NCBI GenBank assembly: GCA_903891755.1
Contig: CAITFY010000022.1
Coordinates: forward strand, 1 to 39,139
Source of the DNA: an uncultured Actinomycetes bacterium
Lineage (GTDB): Bacteria; Actinomycetota; Actinomycetes; Nanopelagicales; Nanopelagicaceae
Direction of reading: 5' to 3'
DNA length: 39,139 nt
Of the stretch, positions 27,125-35,319 are shown one piece after another. Within the stretch, counting starts at the first letter, position 1; every line of letters begins with the position of its first letter. The notes below the pieces were generated by a model. It was given only the letters and a program-made list of their open reading frames with translations. It did no database searches and was not told the DNA's origin. The translations under genes and the position numbers were made by a program.

Positions 27125-28639
27125 ATGTCATTACAGCATTTTCAAGCGGTAAATCCTGCTGACGGTTTAGCCTTCGGCGTCACGTATCCTGAACAAGATC
27201 GCGCGGAAGTTGAGGCAACAATTGCTCGCACCTTCGCAACCAAGGGCGCCTTTGCGGCTCTCACCCTGTCTGCTCGCGCAAAGTTCCTAGATGCGATTGG
27301 CGCAGAGTTAGAGAGTTCAAGAACTAGCCTGGTCGAGATTGCTCACCTAGAAACAGGGCTTCCGGAAGCGCGAATCAACGGCGAAATTTCTCGCACGATT
27401 ATTCAATTACAACTCTTCGCCGCAATGGTCCGGACCGGCACCCACCTTGGCGCAACTATTGATCTCGCTGATCCTGACTATAAGCCAGTGGCACGTCCGG
27501 ATATGCGCAAAGTTAACCTCCCAATTGGAGTAGTCGCAGTATTTGGCGCCTCCAATTTCCCATTTGCTTACTCTGTTATTGGCGGAGATAGCGCTGCTGC
27601 GCTCGCCGCTGGATGTCCAGTGGTCGTTAAGGCGCACCCATCACATCCAGGTACATCACAACTGACTTATCAGGCGGTGCAGAGCGCTCTCTCCAAAGAG
27701 GGCCTCTCCAGCGATATCTTCACAATGGTTGAAGGTCGCAGCCCAGAGATCACACATTGGATTGCTCTTGATGAGAAGGTGAGCGCAATCGGATTTACTG
27801 GTTCAGCTCTCGTTGGAAAGCTCTTGGTTGACTTGAGCCATTCTCGTAAAACTCCCATTCCGGTCTTCGCTGAAATGGGTAGCTTAAATCCAATCTTTGT
27901 TACAGCGGCAGCACTTGCTGAACGCGGTGGCGAAATTGGTGGAGCGCTCTTTGATTCAGTCACTCTCGGCTCTGGACAGTTTTGTACCAAGCCTGGGTTA
28001 ATTTTCCTTGGCGCAGAGAGCGAAGATTTCTTAGCGGCAATGCGCGAGAAGATGAAGAGCGTTGGAGATCAACCACTTCTCAATAAAGGTATTGCTGAGC
28101 GCTATAACAACTCCATTTCAGATCTCTCCAAGATTGCCGGAGTAGAGAGCATTGTTGGAAGTGTTAATGAAGTTGGATTCCGAGTACCAGCAACTCTCTT
28201 TGTGCTTGATTACGCTACCTACAAAGCGCACCCAGAGTTCAGTCATGAACATTTTGGACCAACAACAGTAATCGTAAAGTGTGTTGAATCTGATTTTGCA
28301 GAAATCGTTGAGCACTCTGAAGGCAACCTCACAGCGACTCTTCATCTCGGAGCAAATGAGAAAGAAGCTGCATTGGTAAACGCTCTAAGCAATATCGCTG
28401 GACGATTGATTCTCAATGGTGCTCCTACAGGAGTATCTGTTACTGCTGCGCAAAATCACGGCGGTCCTTGGCCATCATCATCCACTCACACGACTTCAGT
28501 AGGAACGGATGCGATCTACCGATTTATGCGCCCCGTTTCCTATCAAGGTTTTCCTGATGAATTGCTTCCACCAGCGTTGGCTCGCACCAACCCGGAAGGA
28601 ATCGCACGACGTACAAATGGAGTGCTTGGTTTAGAGTAA
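27125..28639 (+). CDS. Aldehyde dehydrogenase, alpha-ketoglutaric semialdehyde (2,5-dioxovalerate) dehydrogenase-like
   Basis: FGASNFPFAYSVIGGDSAAALAAGCPVVVKAHPSHPGTS, EMGSLNPIFV, GSGQFCTKPG; convergent with the hydroxyproline operon. Confidence 0.87.
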   Translation: MSLQHFQAVNPADGLAFGVTYPEQDRAEVEATIARTFATKGAFAALTLSARAKFLDAIGAELESSRTSLVEIAHLETGLPEARINGEISRTIIQLQLFAAMVRTGTHLGATIDLADPDYKPVARPDMRKVNLPIGVVAVFGASNFPFAYSVIGGDSAAALAAGCPVVVKAHPSHPGTSQLTYQAVQSALSKEGLSSDIFTMVEGRSPEITHWIALDEKVSAIGFTGSALVGKLLVDLSHSRKTPIPVFAEMGSLNPIFVTAAALAERGGEIGGALFDSVTLGSGQFCTKPGLIFLGAESEDFLAAMREKMKSVGDQPLLNKGIAERYNNSISDLSKIAGVESIVGSVNEVGFRVPATLFVLDYATYKAHPEFSHEHFGPTTVIVKCVESDFAEIVEHSEGNLTATLHLGANEKEAALVNALSNIAGRLILNGAPTGVSVTAAQNHGGPWPSSSTHTTSVGTDAIYRFMRPVSYQGFPDELLPPALARTNPEGIARRTNGVLGLE

Positions 28640-29632
28640 GAATCCATCTGGGAAAGGGTCACTGGAATCTAAAATCCACGTGGCCTCTCCCATGATCCAA
28701 GCGCGTCCGGTAATCGTGGGAACGATTGCTTCATAACCTACAACTGTTGTGTGCTCTTTTACTCTCGCTTCAAAGCGAGAGCCAATCCAAGACTCATTGA
28801 TTAGCACATCGCCATCTTTAAATTCACCTCGGGCGACGAGTTGAGCTAACCGAGCACTTGTTCCAGTTCCGCAAGGGGAGCGGTCGAACCACCCAGGATA
28901 GATTGCCATCGCATTCTTCCAATGCAGAGGTGATTCTCCTTGAGTAATGAAATCAATGTGATGACAGATTGCAATCTCTGGATTCTCAGGGTGAACCGGG
29001 CGATTCTGCTCATTAATGGCATCGGATATCGCCAAGCCGGCCTCTAGAAACTTAGCGCCGTTCTTACGTTCAAAGGCTATGCCGACCTCTTCGATAGGAA
29101 CAATCGCGTAGAAATTTCCACCGTAGGCCATGTCATATTTAATGGTTCCAACACCCGGTACCTCAATTACTTGATCTCGTTGATAGAGAAATGAAGGAAC
29201 GTTGGTAATTGTTACTGCAGTTGCTTTGCCATCTTTTACCTGCACATCAACAACAACAAGTCCGGCCGGAGTATCAAGGCGAAGAGTCGTGACTGGCTCG
29301 ATTACGGGCACGAGTTGCTTCTCTATAAGTACTGTCGCAACCCCGATAGTTCCATGACCACACATCGGCAGACAGCCCGATACTTCGATGTAAACAACAC
29401 CGATATCAGCATCTTCTCGAGTGCTCTTCTGCAAGATGGCACCGCTCATCGCTCCATGTCCGCGTGGTTCAAACATTAACCATTGACGGATGTGATCCAT
29501 GTGCTCCATAAAATAAGCACGTTTTTCAAATGCGGTGTTTCCGGGGATCTCACCAATTCCATCAATAACAACCCGAGTCGGCATACCCTCGGTATGCGAC
29601 TCAACGGTTCTGACAGAACGAATCGTCGACAT
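28631..29632 (-). CDS. Proline racemase family, 4-hydroxyproline 2-epimerase-like
   Basis: RTVESHTEGMPTRVV, CGHGTIGVAT, DRSPCGTGTSARLA; both catalytic Cys present. Start ATG 29632 preferred over 29656. Confidence 0.88.
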   Translation of the reverse strand: MSTIRSVRTVESHTEGMPTRVVIDGIGEIPGNTAFEKRAYFMEHMDHIRQWLMFEPRGHGAMSGAILQKSTREDADIGVVYIEVSGCLPMCGHGTIGVATVLIEKQLVPVIEPVTTLRLDTPAGLVVVDVQVKDGKATAVTITNVPSFLYQRDQVIEVPGVGTIKYDMAYGGNFYAIVPIEEVGIAFERKNGAKFLEAGLAISDAINEQNRPVHPENPEIAICHHIDFITQGESPLHWKNAMAIYPGWFDRSPCGTGTSARLAQLVARGEFKDGDVLINESWIGSRFEARVKEHTTVVGYEAIVPTITGRAWIMGEATWILDSSDPFPDGFLL

Positions 29633-29633
29633 G

Positions 29634-30527
29634 TTAGCGATTCTTGAAGAAGGCAACTGCCCTTGCTACATCGGCGCGTAACTTTGCATCATCTGATGCA
29701 GGCAGAGGTAGGCGTGGAAGTCTGGTTGCGCCACCGTAGCGCCCGAGAATATCCATGGCCAACTTAATCGCTTGGATAAATTCCTTCTTGGAGTCCCAGT
29801 TGAAGAGATCGTGTACCGCTGCATACATTGGAGCTGCAGCTGCATACTCTCCGGAAGTTACAAGATTGTAGAGCTCCAGTGATTCAGCTGGCATTGCATT
29901 GGGGAATCCTGCGATCCAACCGACAATTCCCGCTGTCGATAGTTCGAGAAGCACATCATCGGCTCCAACTAATACTTCAATACGTGGAGCACGTTGGTGA
30001 ATCTGCCACACTCGCTTTACATCGCCAGAGAACTCTTTAATGGCAACTACTTCTGGAACTGCATCGGCAATTCGACCGACAAGGTCTGGGTTGAGATCAA
30101 CTCTCGTATCAAAGGGATTGTTATAGGCAACGATCGGAATTCCAACCTTCGCTACTTCTTTATAGTGCGCAACGACTTCATCATCGTTTGCGCGGTAGGC
30201 ATTGGGAGGGAGCAACATCACCGCTCCAGCGCCTCTCTCTGCTGCATGCTCCGCCCAACGGCGTGACTCATAAGCACCGTATGCGCCTACTCCTGCGACA
30301 ACGTGAAATCCTTCTGGAGCTGCTGCGAGAGCGGTTTCTAGCATCTTTCCGCGCTCATCTGAAGTGAGGACCTGGTATTCACCCAACGATCCATTGGGAA
30401 CGACGCCATGAGTTCCGTTAGCAGCGAGCCATTGGACATGCTCTGCATACTTATCGAAATCAACATCAAGGTTGGCTTTAAATGGGGTTGCTGTTGCGGT
30501 GAGAATTCCATGCCATGGTCTTGTCAT
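29634..30527 (-). CDS. DHDPS/NAL family lyase, probable 1-pyrroline-4-hydroxy-2-carboxylate deaminase
   Basis: WHGILTATATPFKANLDVDFDKY, VPNGSLGEYQVLTSDER, VAYNNPFDTRVDL, VAIKEFSGD; operon context. Confidence 0.85.
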   Translation of the reverse strand: MTRPWHGILTATATPFKANLDVDFDKYAEHVQWLAANGTHGVVPNGSLGEYQVLTSDERGKMLETALAAAPEGFHVVAGVGAYGAYESRRWAEHAAERGAGAVMLLPPNAYRANDDEVVAHYKEVAKVGIPIVAYNNPFDTRVDLNPDLVGRIADAVPEVVAIKEFSGDVKRVWQIHQRAPRIEVLVGADDVLLELSTAGIVGWIAGFPNAMPAESLELYNLVTSGEYAAAAPMYAAVHDLFNWDSKKEFIQAIKLAMDILGRYGGATRLPRLPLPASDDAKLRADVARAVAFFKNR

Positions 30528-30531
30528 GGCG

Positions 30532-31899
30532 TCACAATAATCCCTCTTGTGCGAGTTCTCCAAGGGTTATCGGTGTGATTATTGGTCTCTGGCTTCCTCG
30601 AATTCGATCCTCTTCACTGCTCTGCAAGAGATCAAAAATATTTCTAGAGCAGATTCGACCCTGACACATTCCCATGCCACAGCGAGTCATTAATTTCATT
30701 GTTCTTGCATCACTAGCACCAAGCACCTGCCCAGCTTCGAGAAATTCTTGATAATCGACCTCTTCACAGCGACAGATGGTTGTGTCGTTCTTCAACCAAC
30801 CCTTCCAACCATTAGGTACTGGGTAAACCTTAAGTAGCGCCTGCGCGAATCGAGCTGAACGCCTTCGCAATTTCAGAAGAGTCTTTTTGTTCTGAGAAGA
30901 TCCGGCTGCAGCTAATCCGGCGATGGCACCCTCCACCAAGGCTAAATCAGAGCCCCCTACTCCAGTTAATTCGCCCGCAGCAAAGATTTGATATTTCGCA
31001 TCTAAAGTCGTGGCACGTTGCTCGGCATCCACTTCAATAAAAGTCGATCCATCGCTCGCGACTTTTGCCTTGAGGCTAAGTGATGCAGCGAGTGCAATAT
31101 CGGGAGTAAATCCATAGGAAATTGCCACGACATCACATGGAACTTCTCGCTCTGAAAGAACTTTGTAGTTGGAATCTATCTTCGCAACTGTGACAGATTT
31201 GAGCAGCCCAGAATCATCTGCATGAGCCGCAACAACTGCGCTGTGATACTGCATTTTCACTTTGTTGTTCCGCAACGTTTTAAAGTAACCGAGAGCGCCA
31301 AAAATTTTTGAAGGATTTTGTAGCAGGATATGAAGTTGGGAAAGCCAGGCGTTCCAAGGTGTTGCTTCATACAGTTCTACTGATTCTGCGCCATGTGTGG
31401 AGAGCGCAGCAGCAACAGGAAGTAAGAATGGACCGGTTCCGGCGACAACTATCTTCTTTCCTGCAATAACACCGCTTCCCTTAAGGAGTGATTGTGCAGC
31501 GCCAGCGGTCATAACCCCCGGAATATCCCAACCTGGAAATGGAATGGTGCGATCGTATGCACCTGTAGCAAGTACCAAGCGTTGGGTAATAAATGCACCG
31601 TTCTTGGTTCGCAAAATTATTTGCTCATCGAGGATGGAAGCGCTCCAGATTGAAGTATCTGAGCAGATGGTTATACGGGGGTTAGCTCGAACCGCATCCA
31701 CTAATAGAGAGGCAGAATCAAAGTCATCGTGGAGTGATTGATCAAAATCTTGGACTCCCGTGTGGCGCCAGTATTGGCCACCTAGCCTTTTGCCGGAATC
31801 TATCAACGCCACATCGCAACCCGCATTTGCAGCATATTTAGCGGCGTTGAGGCCTGCAGGACCAGCGCCTACAACCACCACCTGATGTCTACGCTCCAT
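30532..31899 (-). CDS. FAD/NAD-dependent oxidoreductase with BFD-like [2Fe-2S] domain, probable D-hydroxyproline dehydrogenase subunit
   Basis: VVVGAGPAGLNAAKYAANAGCDVALID, C-terminal CRCEEVDYQEF...CGMGMCQGRIC. Confidence 0.85.
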   Translation of the reverse strand: MERRHQVVVVGAGPAGLNAAKYAANAGCDVALIDSGKRLGGQYWRHTGVQDFDQSLHDDFDSASLLVDAVRANPRITICSDTSIWSASILDEQIILRTKNGAFITQRLVLATGAYDRTIPFPGWDIPGVMTAGAAQSLLKGSGVIAGKKIVVAGTGPFLLPVAAALSTHGAESVELYEATPWNAWLSQLHILLQNPSKIFGALGYFKTLRNNKVKMQYHSAVVAAHADDSGLLKSVTVAKIDSNYKVLSEREVPCDVVAISYGFTPDIALAASLSLKAKVASDGSTFIEVDAEQRATTLDAKYQIFAAGELTGVGGSDLALVEGAIAGLAAAGSSQNKKTLLKLRRRSARFAQALLKVYPVPNGWKGWLKNDTTICRCEEVDYQEFLEAGQVLGASDARTMKLMTRCGMGMCQGRICSRNIFDLLQSSEEDRIRGSQRPIITPITLGELAQEGLL

Positions 31900-32137
31900 C
31901 TTGGATCCTCACCTGCATTCCATCAGAGACTTCTACAAGGCAACTTCGCTGATTGCTCTCTCCATTAATTATTACTAAGCAATCAAAGCAAGCACCAATT
32001 CCACAGAAGATTCCTCGCGGTTTCGATTTTCCTCGCGTCAATCGCGTGATTCGCTCGTGGTTTGCGAGCAGAGCAGCAGCAAGAGTCTGCCCTTCCCTCG
32101 CCTCGAGAGATTCACCTTCAAAGAAGAAATGGATCAT
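31889..32137 (-). CDS. (2Fe-2S)-binding subunit, HcnA-like
   Basis: 82 aa; GIFCGIGACFDCLVIINGESNQRSC. Confidence 0.87.
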   Translation of the reverse strand: MIHFFFEGESLEAREGQTLAAALLANHERITRLTRGKSKPRGIFCGIGACFDCLVIINGESNQRSCLVEVSDGMQVRIQDGA

Positions 32138-33294
32138 GCGACTGCGCCTTGCATAAACCGTGCGGGAGAAAAGGGGGTTGAGTCCATGAAAGCTCTCTGC
32201 CCCGTCAGGCTCTCTGCAATTAATTGGGCGCTGGCAGGAGCGAGACCAATCCCCGCACCTTCATGACCCGCGTTATGCCAAAGCCCTTTAATCTGTGCAT
32301 CTTCTCCAATAACTGGCAGGTGATCAGGAGCATAGGGTCTAAAGCCGCGGTAAGCGCGTAGGAGTTGTACCTCAGCCAAGATTGGGAAGAGCTCAATTGC
32401 CTGTCGTGCTAAGAGACGCAAGACGGAGTAATCAATTCCCTCTTTAAATCCAACTCGCTCTCTTGAGGCGCCAATCAAGATAGTCCCGCTCTGTGTACCT
32501 TCAACGACAGCGCTCGACTGCAAATCTGCAGCTCCACTTGCTACGTTTGCTACATATTCTGCATCGTAAACTTTATGGAAGATTAGCTTGCGCATTGGGA
32601 CGGTAACTAAAATAAATCCACGCCTGGGTGCAATAGGTAGATGTGAACCAGCAAGTTCGGCAATCTCACCTGCCCAGGTTCCTGCAGCGTTAATAACTAC
32701 TGGACTGCTGATAAAACCTGACGTTGTTTCTACCCCAACAATTTTCCCGCCCGAGCTCTTGATACTGGTTACTTCAAGATTTGGTAGAAATTGCCCACCT
32801 CTATCTATGATGTATTTGAGTGTCTGTGCAGTCGCAAGCATTGGTTGACATTGCGAATCCTGCGGATAGAAGGCGCCTTCTGTTATTGAATGGGAGAGAT
32901 GAGGTTCTAACTTACGTAGCTCAGTCGCTGAGATATCTTCTGCAGAAACTCCGGCACCTCGTTGCCGTGAGGTAAGTTCACGCAAACCTGAAACGCCAAC
33001 CTCACTTCGAGCAACAACAATTCCGCCCTTTGCCTCTAATTCAAAAGAATTACCGATCTCTTGCGCTAACTCAAACCAAGCGTCCCTAGAGCGAAGTGCC
33101 AGATCTAACTCTGGACCTGGCTCCTTATCGCTAACAAGAATATTTCCTTCACCGGCGCTCGTCGTGCCGCTCGCTAGAGTTCCGCGATCTATCACCAGTA
33201 CTTTTAATCCAGCCCTGGTAAGTGCGTATGCGCTAGTGGCCCCAACTATGCCCGCGCCAATGACTATGGCATCGCATCGATCAGGTCGGCTCAC
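32134..33294 (-). CDS. DadA/HcnC-like FAD-dependent amine oxidoreductase, probable D-hydroxyproline dehydrogenase subunit
   Basis: AIVIGAGIVGATSAYALTRAGLKVLVID; YRGFRPYAPDHLPVIGE, GLWHNAGHEGAGIGLAPASAQLIAE; ATGA overlap with the 2Fe-2S subunit. Confidence 0.87.
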   Translation of the reverse strand: MSRPDRCDAIVIGAGIVGATSAYALTRAGLKVLVIDRGTLASGTTSAGEGNILVSDKEPGPELDLALRSRDAWFELAQEIGNSFELEAKGGIVVARSEVGVSGLRELTSRQRGAGVSAEDISATELRKLEPHLSHSITEGAFYPQDSQCQPMLATAQTLKYIIDRGGQFLPNLEVTSIKSSGGKIVGVETTSGFISSPVVINAAGTWAGEIAELAGSHLPIAPRRGFILVTVPMRKLIFHKVYDAEYVANVASGAADLQSSAVVEGTQSGTILIGASRERVGFKEGIDYSVLRLLARQAIELFPILAEVQLLRAYRGFRPYAPDHLPVIGEDAQIKGLWHNAGHEGAGIGLAPASAQLIAESLTGQRAFMDSTPFSPARFMQGAVA

Positions 33295-33349
33295 TCGACA
33301 ATAATAGGGACACTAGCCTCATTTAATAGGTGTAGATAGACTCTTTCAT

Positions 33350-34324
33350 ATGAGCGGATTACGTTGGGGTTTCTTAAGTGCTGGCGGCATTGCGACCGCA
33401 GTAGCAGATGATTTTCGTATCGCAGGAATTAACATCCAAGCAGTTGGTGCGCGGGATCTTGAAAAGGCGAACGCCTTCGCAGATAAATTTGGAATCCCCA
33501 ATCGCCATCAAGGTTATGAAGCCCTTGTAAATGACCCTGAGGTGGATGTTGTCTATGTATCGACCCCTCATCCTTGGCACCACCAGCACACTCTTCTCGC
33601 CCTCAACGCCGGCAAGCACGTGCTCCTTGAAAAGCCATTTACTATTAATGCTCGCGAAGCCCAAGAGATTAAAGAGTTAGCTGAAAGCAAGAAGCTATTT
33701 GTCTTGGAAGCGATGTGGACCAGATTCTTACCTTCGATGGATGCAATCTTTGATGTTATTCGTTCTGGAGTGCTCGGAGAAATAAAGTTAATTACCGCCG
33801 ATCACAGCCAATACCTGCCACACGTTCCACGACTCTGGGAACCAGAGCTTGGCGGTGGAGCACTTCTGGATCTAGGTATTTATCCTGTCTCCTTTGCGAT
33901 TCGCGTACTGGGTTTTCCAGAGAAGGCAACAGCAAAGGCAACGCTCACCAGTGACAAAGTTGATGAGACAACCTCAATCATCTTTGAATATGAAAGTGGA
34001 GCACAGGCAAGCCTTACAACGACGATGGCTGCAGCCGGTCCCGTCACAGCAACTGTTGTCGGCACATTCGGGCGCATCGAAATTGATAAATCTTTTTACA
34101 ACCAAACATCATTCCGGGTTTACAACCAAGGTGGCGAAGTAATTCAGAGCTACAACGAAAAAATTTCTGGGATTGGTCGCCAGTATCAAGGACTACATCT
34201 CGAAAAATGTGTAGCCGAAGGGTTAGCCGAGAGTCCAGTACTGAGCGTGAGCGAATCAGTTCGCATCATGGAGGTCATGGATGGGCTACGTGCACAGATT
34301 GGCGTCAAATACCCAACCGAGTAA
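33350..34324 (+). CDS. Gfo/Idh/MocA family oxidoreductase
   Basis: VDVVYVSTPHPWHHQHTLLALNAGKHVLLEKPF, GGGALLDLGIYPVSFA. Confidence 0.92.
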   Translation: MSGLRWGFLSAGGIATAVADDFRIAGINIQAVGARDLEKANAFADKFGIPNRHQGYEALVNDPEVDVVYVSTPHPWHHQHTLLALNAGKHVLLEKPFTINAREAQEIKELAESKKLFVLEAMWTRFLPSMDAIFDVIRSGVLGEIKLITADHSQYLPHVPRLWEPELGGGALLDLGIYPVSFAIRVLGFPEKATAKATLTSDKVDETTSIIFEYESGAQASLTTTMAAAGPVTATVVGTFGRIEIDKSFYNQTSFRVYNQGGEVIQSYNEKISGIGRQYQGLHLEKCVAEGLAESPVLSVSESVRIMEVMDGLRAQIGVKYPTE

Positions 34325-35299
34325 TTAATCTCGGAAAGGTGGCTGATCTACCAATTCATATTGAATAGGACCATCTGCTGGGCAGGTGGCATTGAGTTCT
34401 GCAATCTCTTGCTCGCTCAATTCAATTGAGGCACCGCTCAGAGAATCAAGTATCGAAGCGGCTTTTGATGCACCTGGAATGGGAATTGCAGTTGGGAATT
34501 GATTGAGATGCCAAGCAACCGTCAACGCATAAGCGGAGACTCCCTTTGCGGCGGCGATTCGATCAAAGGCGCCAAACTCACCAGTTGCAATCTTTTCAAA
34601 ATTTGAACCGCCACCAAGTGGGGACCATGGCAAGAAGGCAATTCCGTATTCGGTACAGATATCAATCACGTCAGCAGAGAGTCTGTAACGCGGACTAAAT
34701 TCATTTTGGACTGAGATGACACCGCCTTGCTCCGGTGTTCCACCAATCTTTATCGCTCTACGCAACTGTTCTGCATTCACATTACTTAAGCCGATTGTTT
34801 CAACATAACCATGCTCTTTGAGAGTTAAAACGTTCTCAAACTGCTCTTCAAAGGTGATTGAGGTATCAAGACGGTGATGCTGCCAGAGCGGAATCTTCGA
34901 TAATCCCATCTTGGCGGCAGATGCTTCAACAGCGCGATAGAGGTAGTGCTTAGAAGCATTTCTCCCTGGAACACCCCACCAGTCATCACCCTTAGCCCTG
35001 GTGATACCACCCTTGGTTGCTATAACAACCTTTGCCTTAGCCTCAGCAGAGCCACCCCACGTTCTAAAGGCCTCACCCACAACGCGCTCGTTATGCCCCA
35101 TGGCATTCCACGCCGGAGCGTAAATATCGGCGGTATCAAGGAGTTGGACGCCTGCATCAAGCGCAGCATGGATAACGCCAATCGCGTAATCAGGATCATC
35201 AAGGATCCATTTATTGCGCTCAGTTGCCATGGAAAGCGGCATACATCCCAGACCAACAGCTGTAACTTCAAAGGGACCTAATTTACGAGTTGATGTCAT
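34325..35299 (-). CDS. Aldo/keto reductase
   Basis: QLLDTADIYAPAWN, VIATKGG, IGLSNVNAEQLRRA, IPIPGASKAASI. Confidence 0.92.
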   Translation of the reverse strand: MTSTRKLGPFEVTAVGLGCMPLSMATERNKWILDDPDYAIGVIHAALDAGVQLLDTADIYAPAWNAMGHNERVVGEAFRTWGGSAEAKAKVVIATKGGITRAKGDDWWGVPGRNASKHYLYRAVEASAAKMGLSKIPLWQHHRLDTSITFEEQFENVLTLKEHGYVETIGLSNVNAEQLRRAIKIGGTPEQGGVISVQNEFSPRYRLSADVIDICTEYGIAFLPWSPLGGGSNFEKIATGEFGAFDRIAAAKGVSAYALTVAWHLNQFPTAIPIPGASKAASILDSLSGASIELSEQEIAELNATCPADGPIQYELVDQPPFRD

Positions 35300-35319
35300 G
35301 CGACAAACTTTAGCCTGAT

